Assembly: GCF_052857255.1 (NCBI RefSeq)
Contig: NC_135504.1
Coordinates: 139,960,121-140,024,120, forward strand
Reading direction: 5' to 3'
Length of the DNA: 64,000 nucleotides
Origin: Amblyomma americanum
Lineage: Eukaryota; Arthropoda; Arachnida; Ixodida; Ixodidae
This document shows, one piece after another, positions 21,976 to 33,562 of the stretch. Made by a program: the position numbers and the translations under genes. The number at the start of each line of letters is the position of its first letter. The first letter of the stretch is position 1. The notes beneath the pieces are model-generated. The model was not told where the DNA came from and did no database searches. It saw only the letters and a program-made list of their open reading frames with translations.

Positions 21976-23175
21976 ATGGATTTGAAGTCGTTGCGGAAAC
22001 CGAAATTGCTGGAGCTTGCAAGAGAGTTGGGTCTGGATGTCTCAGACAAACTCAGAAAACCAGAACTGCTAAGGGCTATTCTTGAGTTGGAGGCTGAGGA
22101 TGACGAGCTGTCGGAATGCCTTGAGACCATTGAGGAGAGGGAGCAAAAAGAGAAAGTTAGTAGCGCTCAGTTTATTTCCACCCTAGATCTTGTCAGGGGT
22201 TATTGGCAGGTTCCACTTACAGAAGAGGCTAGTAGGTATGCGGCGTTCATTTCACCAATGGGAACATTCCGTCCTAAAGTTTTGAGTTTTGGTTTGAAGA
22301 ACGCGCCATACTGCTTTTCAAGCCTCATGGACAAAGTGTTGCGGGGACAGGAAGAATTCGCTTTACCGTATTTAGACGACGTAGCGATATTCTCCGCATC
22401 CTGGTCTGAGCATATGGCACACTTGCGGGCAGTGCTAACCGGCCTGCGCGAAGCGGGCTTGACAGTCAAGGCTCCCAAGTGCCAATTAGCACAGGCCGAG
22501 GTTGTCTACCTCGGTCACGTGATTGGACAGGGTCGTCGCCGGCCCTCTGAAATAAAGGTGGCCGCTGTGCGAGACTTCCCGCAACCGCGTACGAAGACCG
22601 ATATTCGGTCGTTCTTTGGTGTCGCCGGCTACTATCAGAGGTACATCCCCAGGTACTCCGATATCGCGGCTCCCCTGACGGATGCTCTAAGAAAAACAGA
22701 GCCCCAAACAGTCGCCTGGAGCGAGACCAAGGAAAGAGCTTTCAGCGCCCTAAAGAGCGCCCTAACAAGCCAGCCTGTGCTACGATCGCCAGACTACACA
22801 AAAGGGTTCGTTGTTCAGTGCGATGCTAGTGAGCGAGGCATGGGCGTTGTACTGTGCCAAAGGGACAATGGAGAAGTGGAACACCCCGTCCTGTATGCTA
22901 GTCGTAAGCTGACCTGTCGTGAGCAGGCATACAGCGCCACCGAGAAAGAGTGTGCGTGTCTCGTGTGGGCCGTTCAGAAATTGTCATGCTACCTAGCCGG
23001 CTCGAGGTTTATCATTGAGACGGATCACTGCCCTCTCCAATGGCTGCAGACCATCTCTCCCAAAAATGGCCACCTCCTGCGCTGGAGCCTCGCTTTGCAA
23101 CAATATTCCTTTGAGGTGCGTTACAAAAAGGGGAGTCTCAACGGTAACGCCGATGGCTTAAGTCGAAGCCCCTAA
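21976..23175 (+). CDS. Chimeric Gag(SAP)-RT-RNase H protein of a deleted gypsy element
   Basis: A single 399-residue frame from a true ATG. Residues 1-60 are a Gag start with a SAP-like helix-loop-helix (LRKPKLLELARELGLDV, then KPELLRAILELEAEDDEL). At about residue 67 it switches directly to RT motif A (FISTLDLVRGYWQVPL). RT then continues with SFGLKNAPYCF and the intact catalytic box YLDD near 22370-22380, thumb FFGVAGYYQRYIP, and RNase H (QCDASERGMGVVL, ATEKECACLVWAV, ETDHCPLQWL), ending NADGLSRSP and a stop. RT fingers, protease and integrase are absent, so the deletion joined Gag to RT in frame. RNase H ligands look present. Without the RT fingers polymerase activity is doubtful. A fusion made by deletion is inference from missing domains. 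Confidence 0.9.
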   Translation: MDLKSLRKPKLLELARELGLDVSDKLRKPELLRAILELEAEDDELSECLETIEEREQKEKVSSAQFISTLDLVRGYWQVPLTEEASRYAAFISPMGTFRPKVLSFGLKNAPYCFSSLMDKVLRGQEEFALPYLDDVAIFSASWSEHMAHLRAVLTGLREAGLTVKAPKCQLAQAEVVYLGHVIGQGRRRPSEIKVAAVRDFPQPRTKTDIRSFFGVAGYYQRYIPRYSDIAAPLTDALRKTEPQTVAWSETKERAFSALKSALTSQPVLRSPDYTKGFVVQCDASERGMGVVLCQRDNGEVEHPVLYASRKLTCREQAYSATEKECACLVWAVQKLSCYLAGSRFIIETDHCPLQWLQTISPKNGHLLRWSLALQQYSFEVRYKKGSLNGNADGLSRSP

Positions 23176-23655
23176 CGTAGGAATCCGCCTCAAAGTTGTT
23201 TGTTAGTGATGTTTTCTTCCTGAGGCAGGATTTTTAACATATTGCTTTTGTTTAGTGTTTCAAAGTGATTATGTGCTTTCTAGCGCAATTTTCCAATTTG
23301 TGGACGCGTTCTGAGTGCTGCTTGACTACTGTAAGGAACTAGGCAGTAGTATAAAAGGGGAAAGAGCCTGGCAGAGCTTAGTGAGGGTTGTCTCGTACTT
23401 GCTAACTGAGCGGTTGCGTTTCGGCGTAGTTCTTACGCTTGCTGGGAACGAGCACAAAAATGGCAACTCTCCCGAAGTCACTTTGCAGTGTCCTGTGTGA
23501 TCCTGAACATGTGAACGAGGCCTTCTCTGTGCGCTGCGCTCAAGCAACGTCGAGGGACGATCGGTTTCGATTACGAGCATCATCGAGCGACATCCCTCTG
23601 GACAGCGGATGCAGTCCCCTGACCATCGGGATTTCCTTCTCCCGGCGGGGCGGTC

Positions 23656-24232
23656 TGTTACGTCTCGCCTACGACGCGCGGTATAGCCGGCGCGGATGCA
23701 ACGGACGCCGCGGCTTCGTTCAAAGTGGCGGTCATTTTGGGCCCGTTCATCGCTGCCGCAACGCCTCCCGCCAAGCGCGTCCAGGCAGGTTTCAGTGCCA
23801 CGTGTCGTCGTGCGTGCGTGTGTGTGTGTGTGTGCATGTTGGTGCCCACGCTTGTCAAAGCGCGGCAGCCGGGGAGAGGAGCTCCCCAACTGGGAGGCGA
23901 GGAGGTCTGACCGGCGCCGGCCCGGCGGACGCGCACGTCACGTCTGAACATGTTCAAGCGTCGCCGCATCGGACGCCTCTTCCCAAGCCGTTCCTTCTTG
24001 CCCTCGACTCCGTGGGTATAAAGGGAGCTGCCCCGGACGCCAACGAGAGACTTCGATTTCTTCCTGCGAGTAACGTGGGCGCCCTGACCGGCTGCTCTTT
24101 TGCGATGCCAGAATAAACAAGTTGTTCTGTTGCCAGTCGACTCATCCTTTGCCGGGACCTTCGGATGTTTCCAGCTTTGCCCCAGGCCGCCAGGCCAACG
24201 CTACCCTTGGGGCTTGCAACCCATTTGCAACA
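23656..24232 (+). repeat. 3' LTR
   Basis: 577 bp, same ends as the 5' LTR, with TATAAA at 24017-24022 and AATAAA at 24112-24117. Followed immediately by the CCCCC target duplication. Confidence 0.95.
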
Positions 24233-24237
24233 CCCCC

Positions 24238-27200
24238 TTTAGTTGTAGAAATCGTGTTTCTGCATTGCATCCATCTGCTTTCTCATTACCCGTAATACCA
24301 TCGTGGCTAACGACGTAGTAGAACTTGATGTTATGTTTTGTTCCGATATTTTAACTTTGGTATGTAGGATATTTTCTTTATAGGTTAACCTTCATTTGTA
24401 GAGCGCATTGCTTCGAGTATACTTAGGGAACCAGTGTAGATGATGCTGCTTTTGATGTTTTTTTTTACTATTTTTCTACAGCTGCGAAGAAGGCGTAACA
24501 CTAGGCAGTGAATACTGACGCACACTGTGAAAGGCGTATAAGTTTTTCGCTATTGTGTTCAGCTACTACACTTCGAAAATATTTCTTTTTTCGAGCCATC
24601 AGTATAAAAAGCAGTGTAGGTGTCTTATTTTCCTTGGAGTGCAAAGAATTCTTGTAGTATGTCTTATGTGGCGTTTGCGTTGTGTGAAAATGTTTCAGTG
24701 TGAAGTCGCATACAGCGGGGAGGTTCTGCCAAGGCGAAGAATGGCCTTGTCTGGATGCAGTGTTAGGCAGAGCATTAAGTACAGCTAACGCTTCGCATTG
24801 ATCTTCAAACGCAATACGCCGCTCTGAATCACAGTTGCGACGTCTCCTGAGAGTCTTTTTCCATACTCACGATAGCTTTGGAAAGTTTTATGTCTCTGGA
24901 TTTCGCACGTTGTGAACGAAAGTTGTTTTCCTGAAGACAAAGCTACAGGCAAAATTGACCCTATAATATGTTTATGTCACTGAAATTTTTCAACAGTCCT
25001 CTACAGTTCTATTGAACCACACAGGTTATGTTTGCAAGTTTTGGAGTTGAAATGGATGGGATTTACTTCTTTTTTGGGCCCGTTATCAGATCGCGGGGTT
25101 TTTTTTTTTTCGCTCAAGAAAGCTGTTGCGCTGCAGGACTTTCCCCTGGTGCAGAGAAGTCATGCCGAGAAGTCTTGCGGGGTGTCTACCCTTGAACCGG
25201 CGCTCACTGGTTTGGAGATGGCAGAGTATCCTTCGTTGTCCACGCCTGGAGCGTCAATGGTTCTGCCATAGGCTAGGTGCTAGTTGCCTGGGCAGGTACC
25301 GGAGGGCTGTGTGGTGCACCGCTCCAGTGCACCTTATCAGCGAAGTTTGTTTTTGCGGTGAAGTTGAAAGTTCTTGTTTTGTATTCATCATTACAATCGA
25401 TTTCTCGTTGTTTCATGACACACACGACCATGAATACATGGAGTGATCCCCTTCGCAGTTAGCGCAGCGTAGTGCGGCTGCTTGACTGTTTTCAGAAGCA
25501 TGCTCTTATGGGGTGCATTTCGCGGAATGTTCGCGGCCACGGCAGCTTCGTGGCCCATGACCGTTCATTTGGCATTGTAAACATCTTCGCAGGTTTTAAA
25601 CGTAATGTCGGACTTTTATCTTCAGATATCCTGCTTCTATGGATTGCGGCAGTGTGCTCAAGTTGAAAGTCAGGACGAGATGGTTTGTGGGTACTCTTGC
25701 TTATATTTATTATGTACATTTATGACATTCTGGGCTCTGAGACGCACCAGCATCTCTTCCTTAGTGAGGTCACCACTGGGAATTTTTGATAGTTTGAAGC
25801 ATGAACCTAAAGCATCAGTTAGACTTTTGTAGACTAGGAAAGGGGTCATAGTTCCTGCTGGGTATTATTCTACCTCAGTTTGGACTAGTTAATTTAAAGT
25901 GAGTTGCCTCGTTATTCTTTTCGCACCGTACTTTTTTGAAAGAAGTCAGTTGCCTGGTTGCACACTCTATTGTGAGGGCGATCATTTCAAGTATGTGCAA
26001 TGTTCGGCTGTGATGCAGCCACCCAATGAGGAGCCCAGCGAAGGGACGGGGCGGGAAATCGCAATCAAGTCATGCCCACGCCAGGTGTACACCTCGACTA
26101 TAAGCAAATATGACGCAACTAAGTGTAGTTGAGCACGCAAAGATGACCTTCACCGCCAGGAAAAAACGAAAACCAAGAAGAGAGGAGGAGACAGGAGAGC
26201 TGTGAGAAAGGGATAGGACAGTTTAAGGGGAGGATGGAAAAGGCGACTGCGGATTTCCTTCGGTTTGGTCAAGCCAGGGGTGCCGTCCACAGGAAGCCGG
26301 GGCCAAAGTGGCGTGTTGCCATCGCCGAGGGGCCTTAAAGGTCCAAACGCTCTCATCGGATCAACCACCAAGTTCCCCTTTTTGCCGGACACGGCTGAGC
26401 CACGCACGGCTAAGCTTAGGGTGCTCGGGGCCGTGGTGGCGCACTGATGATGATGATAGCGGTTTTCAATGGCGCAAGTGCATCTGAGATCAAAGACGGC
26501 CAAGCAGAAGGTAACAGGTCGACTCAGGTCAATGGAATGTGCTGGGCTTGCGGGTTTGTAAAGAACACTAAAAGAAAGGTTTTATATAGGGCCCAAAAAT
26601 TCATTTGAGGTGTAATATGTGACGAGGAAGAATTACTAAAAGGCTCCGCGTAGTCTAGAAGATCAAGGTGCCTTTTGTGGAACTCTTTACCCAAGCAAGG
26701 GATGCAAGGCTCCTGACATGTCGGAATAAAAAGATAGAGTGGAGGTTAGGGAAAGGCGACTGCAGATAAGACGTTTAGTATGCAAATGGAATGAAACCTT
26801 TCCTGTTGCTTCAAGTGCCTTTTCTGTAGAAAAGGTTAGCAAATGTTAGCCGACACCAGTGGCAATTTCTGTTTAGGATAGGAGATCAAGCATACGAGCG
26901 ACGAGGCCGTTCAGTCAACACTGGCGAATTTCTTCTTGTTGCGCTATTTAACACTCTTAAGTCTAGGCTACACGCAGCACTAAGACTCGAAAGTATAGAA
27001 GGCAGCCGGCACCACATCGGAGTTGGTAGAGTACAGTACACGCGAAGCTCTGATGACGCCTATAAGGACCAAAATGTCTACGAATATTGGGGTTCTCTTT
27101 TCCTTTCGCATATATAGAACTTAAAGACTGCCATAAGTGTTCGCTTCACTGCAAACAGACTAACCCATTGCCTGGATACTTTTGGCAAACACATGACCTT

Positions 27201-27400
27201 TTGCGCGCTTATAATGGAATCGTTGTCTACAGTTTGCCTAATTCACCAACTTATCTTCTGAGCAGAGGTAGAGCGTTGTTGTAATAGACCCCTTTCGAGA
27301 AAAATCACTAAAACGCTCTTCAATCGAATAATTTTTTTTCACTATGATTCGTCAAAAGGGATGCGCTGCGGAAGAATTGATGTACGTACGTAAAACGGCA
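24238..27400. other. No confirmed gene; possible dispersed repeat at 26120-26460
   Basis: Mostly A/T-rich DNA with short random frames and homopolymer T runs (for example 25098-25110). The 26120-26460 part is more GC-rich and ends in a GATGAT run, which resembles a short retroelement ending, but I could not match it to another copy in the window. Confidence 0.4.
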
Positions 27401-27407
27401 GTGTGGG

Positions 27408-27668
27408 CTACACAAAACTGAATGCAGGAACGGATGCATTGGTAAAGTTGACCGCACGAGCTCCGATCATTGAACCGGAGGGTAGGCGCCATGCACCGGA
27501 AACAACGAGAGCGTAAGTAACGACCGTCACGAGGGCGATCATGATTTCCGAGACCGCTGCATAGGTGGCCGGGGACAAGCCGAAGATGGTTCGTCTGCGT
27601 GCGGCCCCATCGGACAATACAGAGTCAAGGCTTGCACCGATACCTGCATAACGACCCAGTGAAGCCAT
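27408..27668 (-). CDS. Small unassigned frame with one probable membrane segment
   Basis: An 86-residue frame from a true ATG (MASLGRYAGIGASL) to TAG. Residues about 37-58 (AAVSEIMIALVTVVTYALVVSG) form a good membrane helix, preceded by an Arg-rich patch (GAARRRTIFG). The tail NFTNAS contains a possible N-glycosylation site. Third positions are mostly G or C, unlike its A/T-rich surroundings, which favours coding. No clear splice site or polyadenylation signal was found nearby. It might be an exon of a membrane protein; I do not recognise a family. Confidence 0.3.
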   Translation of the reverse strand: MASLGRYAGIGASLDSVLSDGAARRRTIFGLSPATYAAVSEIMIALVTVVTYALVVSGAWRLPSGSMIGARAVNFTNASVPAFSFV

Positions 27669-27779
27669 TTAGTATTGCATTAGTACCTCTTTGGGGTGCC
27701 TGCTATTCTGAACCAAATCCCTGTAATCGGCTGAAAGATTATAACTGTACATGAAATAGTATACAACAGCTGAATCTTA

Positions 27780-27900
27780 CCAGTACTCACTCATGGTGCA
27801 TTAACGTTGCTGCATGCATTCCTACACACATTGTTGCATACATTGCTGCATAAATTGTTGCATGCATTGCTGCATGCAATCTATACAGAACTGCACTGAG
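27780..27900. repeat. Short TGCAT-rich minisatellite
   Basis: Five or so imperfect units of the form TTGCATRCATTGCTGCAT. No gene nearby. Confidence 0.6.
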
Positions 27901-28281
27901 TGGTAAATTTTAAAAGCCGTCGCAATCGCGGCGCAAAAGCTGGCATGTCACGTGGTATTTTTTTTATTTCGCCCTCGTCTACAGTGAGCAAAAAAAAAAA
28001 AAGCTAACGCATAATAGATCGAAAGTTAGAAACTTTTGAATCAGACCCTTTGCGGACCGTTCAACAACTTACTAATTCGGATTTTTCGTCCATCTTCATT
28101 GTTTGCAAAGTTGGTCAATCTCGACTATAATGCAATTCAGCACAATACTAAAATAGTGTAACTTGCTGCACGCAATAGCCAGCTACATCAATCTAGTCGC
28201 GTCGTCTGGGAGTGCAGGGGCATATTTTGAAATCCTGGTTAACGTTAGCTAGGACACCCTGTACACGCCCTGTAGAAGACC

Positions 28282-28431
28282 GACGTGGTGAAGAAACATA
28301 CTTTTCGTGATGTTTCGGCGGGGTACCGGTAGGCCGACTGAAATGTCAAGAAAAGCACAAGTCCTTCATCAACCACCTTCCTGTCCCCGGCCGAAACGTC
28401 AAGAAATGTACAAGTGTTTCTTCACCACGTC
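28282..28431. repeat. Foldback: one inverted and two direct copies of an about 40-bp motif
   Basis: 28282-28319 (starting GACGTGGTGAAGAAACA) is the near reverse complement of 28389-28431 (ending TTTCTTCACCACGTC). A third, more diverged copy in the orientation of the right arm lies at 28332-28376. Similar motif clusters could be an end of a retroelement, but no coding part is next to it. Confidence 0.7.
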
Positions 28432-30270
28432 TGTTTTCTTTCAGGCGTATTGTCAACTTCGTCCTAGAAACCTTTTCTGCACTATAAGAAAAAAACTGCC
28501 TGATGCACACCGAATTCAGATCAGCCGATTCGGCGCATGTGCTTTCGCTTTGTTTCTAGTGTTTTCTTTCGAGCATAATGGAGACTGCATTGTCATTGTT
28601 CTCACATTTTTCTTTGCCTCAAGGATAGTAAAAACAATGGTCTCCAGGAAATTTAACTGTCTCACTCTTGGACGGACACCTTAAACATGCCGTAAGGGCA
28701 GTTATGCAGGAGGAGCGAGTGAAAGAAGGAAGAGAGAATAAGGGTTCGATACGGAGAGTTTCGGATTAATTTTGACTGCCTGGGGTAAGCTGGACAGGAG
28801 TAGCAGTGGTAGTACAGAAGCTATTGGTACAGCGGACCGTCGGCTCATGATGCGCAAAAAGTGCTTGGCGGCTAAGTATATAAGTGTAGAGACCGACCAG
28901 TGCTGCCAACTGCCTCCTATCTACATCTACGTTTCCTGCTCAGTCTTTCTCCTGTTTGGTTGACATACATCCTTCTACATGCAGTGTGCGCGCATGTTCT
29001 TGGTACGCTGTTTTCGTACACTGATTTCACGTCCCAAAACTACACACGTGCTATGAATGACGCGATAGTGGAGGGCTGCAGAGTAATTTCAACCACCTGA
29101 GTTCATTAAGCTACACTGACGACGCGCGGCACTCGGTTGCCCTTAATTTCACGCAGTTTCTTTTATATGTCGTTTAGAATCTTACCTTTGCCCCGCAGTA
29201 AATGCGAATCCATTGGCACATCTCTGGCCGTGGCCGGCCCAGGAACGCGGCGGGTGGCGCCGGCACCTGCAGTGCTGAGGAAGCTGCTTCCTCCGGGCCT
29301 ATTCCCGAGTGGTGCAGATTGCGGTGCCGTCATCCTGATGAGGTGTTCTGGTGGACTAGTTAGTGCGTGGTTCTTGTCCGTCGTTCCTGAACACTCATTA
29401 TGAAAAAACCTGGCGCTATCAAACGACGACACAGTGGGGACACAGCGCTACTCGCAACTACAAGAAATTTTATTCAGAGGCTTCTATATATACAACAAAA
29501 ACCAAAACAACCCAAAGTAATCGCACGCCACTTGCCGACCGAAGTACAGGAAGAGATTAACACACGGATTTCAATCGCTCTTAACTTATCTCTCCTTCAG
29601 ACAATCCAACTGAAGGGTCACTGAACACTATTTGGACACTCCTCTTGACTCGCTGCTGAGTACAGCATCGTTTACGCTTTCGGTGTTGCCCTTGGTTTCC
29701 CTTGTGAGCCCGCTGGTATCCGTAGTTTCCGATGCTTCAGCCCGGTGTTCGCTTGTGACCTCCATTTACCCAATGCGTTTTCTTTGTCCTCCTCTTCTAT
29801 GGTTCACGCTTCTTGGTGCACTCCGGGAGGCTCTACATCCAACGAACCCATCCACTGATCTGCAGCATCTGCGCGTAGATACGCGCAGATACTGCAAAAT
29901 AAGGTATTTGGCAGAGCAGGATTGCTCGGAACAAAAGTAGCTAACTGCCAAATCATAAAGAGAGAAATTCTCGCTTTGCTGAGACCCGCACAAGGGAGTC
30001 TAACGAAGAGCTTAGCAGACTAGCTGAATTGAGATAATACGCGTGCAGCAAGTTTACAAACAAGAAGACTAAGCTATTTTCCTCTATAGTACCACCGGAA
30101 GGAAACAAAAGCATGAAGTGCATTGTTCAAAAGACTTGTGGCGCCTATCAAGGCGCATCTTTAAGCTATACAGTATTGCTCGCTTGGCTTGAATCACTGC
30201 TTTCGCTGCTTTACGTGACACCGCTTTCAGCCTCTTCTAATTTCGTAGTGGGCAGTGCGCAAGGACCCCG
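28432..30270. other. No recognised gene
   Basis: Short frames only. The stretch 29395-29480 has the look of a mobile-element end, but no partner copy is present in the window. Confidence 0.4.
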
Positions 30271-30276
30271 GAACAC

Positions 30277-30303
30277 GGGGGGGGGGGGGTGGGGGGCGGG
30301 GGG
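30277..30303 (+). repeat. G-rich run
   Basis: 27 bases, G except for one T and one C, able to form a G-quadruplex. It may be a sequencing-sensitive site. Confidence 0.8.
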
Positions 30304-30722
30304 CTATGGGGTGGTTGCCCCGAACATTTTTAGAGGGGGTAGCATGGTTGTGCCACTTGGAACCAAGCTGAACGTATGATAGAACTCAGTGTACAAGCAT
30401 TGAGCTGTGCACTATCATGCAACTTGCTGATGACATGCACGGCAGGGGCTGAATAGGTAATAAATTAACAAGCTGTTTCTGTTTCATTTTCTTGGTCATT
30501 ATAACTTTTTAGAGTAGTGCCTGCAGTGCTAGGACCTTGCTCTTCTTATTTCAAGCGGCAGTGGTCAGTGATCAACATTTGCCGTCTTTGCCACCCGTTC
30601 ATCAAGATTTGTCTTCACACTTGCACATATAATAAAACCAGCTGTTTCAACTCGACAGCGTTAAGAAGCTCGTATCGCAGAAAAGCCAGTGTCCGCGTTT
30701 TTGCGTTGTAACACGGTAAACT

Positions 30723-30812
30723 GAAAATAAAAAAAAATTCTTGGTGGTACGAGCAATCGTACCCAGGTCTCTCAGATTGCGAGATGTACTCGTGCAGAAC
30801 ATGCTATGGAGG
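30723..30812 (-). mobile_element. tRNA-headed SINE remnant, family A
   Basis: Minus-strand partner of the 7640-7735 copy: B-box-like GGGTACGATTGC (30753-30764), then AATTTTTTTTATTT. The tRNA-like part upstream reads CTCGCAATCTGAGAGACCT, a plausible anticodon-to-T-arm stretch. No target duplication was found. Confidence 0.45.
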
Positions 30813-31680
30813 CTGTTATTTTTTGTTGCATAGACGTACACCCCCTCCACCTTGACAGACTTCAAGACCGACTTAGTCAAGTCACGTCCCGCAACCCGTT
30901 ATACATAATCAAATCAGCATCCTACTGTCACTTTGCGCGCACATCAAAAATCCGGGACACACACGTAGGCATCGAGGAAAGGAAGCCAGGCAAGAGGTAG
31001 ATCCTGCTCAGCATATACCCTCGCGCACCATAGCGCGCTTCTCTCTGAACAGCAACTTCGATGAACGTGGCGGCTTTGTGTGGCGAACTGTCATGCGGCT
31101 CTTCCACAGGCTAAACGTTCCCATGAGCCCTAAAAGACCACATGGCACCTAGAACTTTGTTGGTTCGAAATCAATAAAAGTGGACCTAGTGAATGCGTTG
31201 TAGTTTTTTACTTCATGAAATGTCTTTGTGTACTGATGCGTGCGTGAGTAATACCCTGGCAGCACTTCAACTCGCTGTCGCGTTCCAATCTTGAAGCTTA
31301 AGCGTCCTCCAGTTTTTCATCGGAGGTCTGCCATGTTCGGTGACAGAGGCTGCAGTTTCGAACAACTGCTTGTGCAGCTGGTAGCCATTCGAGACTCATA
31401 TATGATCTTCTTGACAACAGCCCTCGAAATTACTCGTATTGTAAGGTCCGCAGCTAGCTTTCTGGAGTAGAAGAGTCCACACGCTTTCTCTGTTATTTCG
31501 TTGTGTATGGTTTCATGCGTCAATCCATAGAGGTTAGCGTCATAGTCGCCAGGTCCCCATGCGTCAGTGCAGATGTTACACAGGTCTCAGCCGAGCAGCA
31601 AAGTGGCAGCAACTGATCTGAAATGCGTGAATACTGATGCAAAGAATTTTTATGGTTTTTGTTCATTGTTCAAAGCTGCA
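30813..31680. other. No recognised feature
   Basis: Only short frames; nothing matches a repeat or gene elsewhere in the window. Confidence 0.5.
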
Positions 31681-31894
31681 GGCGCATGCATTATCGTTTT
31701 GTTTGTGATCCAAGGCCCGACAGGATTTATCTAGATTATCTTCGCCCATACGGAGCCTTTCCTATGCTGTTCCAGGCTGCTGTTAACACTTTGCAAGTCG
31801 TATCTCGAAATTGCGTTGCCGACCTCAAATTGAAGACGGCCTATAGGTCTTGCTCATGGAGAGCCCTGGAAAGGCTCATTGAGAATAGCAGTCA
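31681..31894 (+). CDS. Exon-like segment with acceptor and donor sites
   Basis: A T-rich tract ending AAAGCTGCAG precedes it, and CAG|GTATGT (a near-ideal donor) follows at 31894. The 214 bases between are open in one frame (RMHYRFVCDPRPDRIYLDYLRPYGAF...WRALERLIENSSQ). I do not recognise the protein. Flanking splice signals are the only support, so chance or a pseudogene exon remains possible. Confidence 0.3.
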
Positions 31895-32090
31895 GGTATG
31901 TGCACATAAATATAACATAATGTATTAGCATTCACTGTTGAATATGCCAGATTGGCGTGTGCACAACCATGTCTTGTGGGAATTGGTCCTGTATATCTCA
32001 GTGTGTAACGTCTATCGTGGAAGTGAAACCAGCCCTTTTCAATCATTCGGAGTAGAAGCTTGCAGCTGAAGCTGCTTTTCTTTGCCGATG

Positions 32091-32330
32091 CAGCCAGCAG
32101 CAGCAGCAGCAGCGGCGGCCGCTGCTCATACTGTCGCCGTCGCTGAGGAATCAGCTGCGCTATAACAGGCGGCAGTCACCTTGCAGCACGAAGCATCTGC
32201 AGCACAACAGGTGGCAGCTGTTGGCAGAAGGCTCGGCCCGCCATCAGATGCTCGAAGACTACGTCGGCCTACTGGCCCTGCTGCTCCGGAACTATATACA
32301 GCCGCCGGACCAATCGCTTAAATCTGACTT
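32091..32330 (+). other. CAG/GCN repeat and possible downstream exon
   Basis: A pyrimidine-rich tract ending GATGCAG precedes a CAG repeat (32095-32115) that would encode poly-Ala in one frame, followed by EASAAQQVAAVGRRLG-like sequence. One in-frame TAA at about 32162 breaks it. It could be a second exon of the candidate at 31681-31894, or a pseudogene. Confidence 0.25.
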
Positions 32331-33407
32331 TTTTCACTGTTTTTTTCGAGCTTCTTCCAGCCACAGAAGGCGTGCTGTTACTATTTTTTTTTGTTTCCAG
32401 CGTTTGCCAGGCAGAAGCGGCACATATATTCCAATTTTCACTTTTTCCTCCCAGCTTCTGGGAACTGCAGAAGTTGCCCTTTAGTCCCATCGTTTTAGAA
32501 CTGCAGATTGGGCTAGTTGGTATTGTTGTATAGTGTTGGTTTGTGTGTCTCGTCTCTTAATTCGTCTGTGTGTGTTTGCGCTGTTGAACCACCGCTATCC
32601 ATTGTTTTAGTTGCGTTATCCCAGGTGCACAAGATACGTTATGTATTCTCGTTTTTTGCCTTTTTTCCTACCTTGTATAAGGTGTATGAGCTGTTCTATT
32701 TGTAACTCTCTTGTTTGCATGTTTCTTTCTGTGTATAGCTTCTGGCAGGCGTAAATTTAATACGCATTCCTTGCAACTGTGATGTTTACACTTCGATGTA
32801 CAGGCATAGAAATTTGTTGGTTGTCCATGTAGGTTTAATATCCCGAAGCAACATGTTGCCTGTTAGGGATGGTGTTGTGCAGGGCTCCGGATTAATTAAG
32901 ACTGATGTGCGCTGGCAGCGCTCCGCACACTGGTGCAGTCTGCATTTTGCCTATATGTAAACACGCCCGTCATGGCACGGATGTTGCGATGCAATCATTG
33001 AACTGCACTAATCGCACACCTTCATGCTGCATCATCTGGTATGTCTAAAAGTTTGTGCATTGTACATGCTTTGCTAGTCCAGTTAAATCTATTATGACCA
33101 CTGTCCGTTGCAACAGCTGCACGTTGCTCTAGTCATTTACCCTATTTTAACACTGTGATGTGCAAATGCGGCTTTTCTGCTTATGCATCATGTGCCAGAG
33201 CTGTGATACATAACACCATGTAAACTTCTAGGCAGTAACGAACTGTTCTTTTCTGTAACCTCTGCGTAGCACATGTTGTGCATCACGTGACAAGGCTTAG
33301 TGTGTTAAATCAGTGCAATGTTTTAAATACAGTACGTGCGTTATTGCACTTTCCAAATGGGCGCCATGCCATACCAGACTGACTAAATGTACATGCAGAA
33401 TATATAT
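32331..33407. other. No recognised feature
   Basis: A/T-rich, with no frame or repeat of note. It ends at the LTR of the next element. Confidence 0.5.
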
Positions 33408-33562
33408 TGTTACGTACTCAGCAGGCACTGAGTAAGTCTGGGGTGTTTATTTAAGAGATTTAGCGACAGGACGCAGAGCTCAAACCGATCAGACCGACCA
33501 GCTTCCTTTTCCTCTACGCTTCTGATCTCCTCTCCTTCGTCGTCTACGCAAAGCACGTTACA
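33408..33562 (-). repeat. 3' LTR of the minus-strand gypsy element (about 155 bp)
   Basis: On the minus strand it starts TGTAACGTGC directly after a purine tract (GGAGGGGGAAG, 33563-33573) and ends TACGTAACA. Terminal TGTAAC/GTAACA are near inverted repeats. It is unusually short. The Pol stop codon lies 17 bases inside it. Confidence 0.75.

Larger units (their letters stand above)
21081..24237 (+). mobile_element. Ty3/gypsy LTR element with internal deletion, flanked by CCCCC target duplication
   Basis: Two LTRs (21086-21660 and 23656-24232) start TGTTACG and end TTGCAACA, and the element is bounded on both sides by CCCCC (21081-21085, 24233-24237). The LTRs differ by about four substitutions and one GT unit over about 576 bp, so insertion is recent. 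A primer site follows the 5' LTR. The internal part is only about 2 kb: a Gag start fused to RT-RNase H, with no protease, RT fingers or integrase. It would need a helper element to move. Confidence 0.95.
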
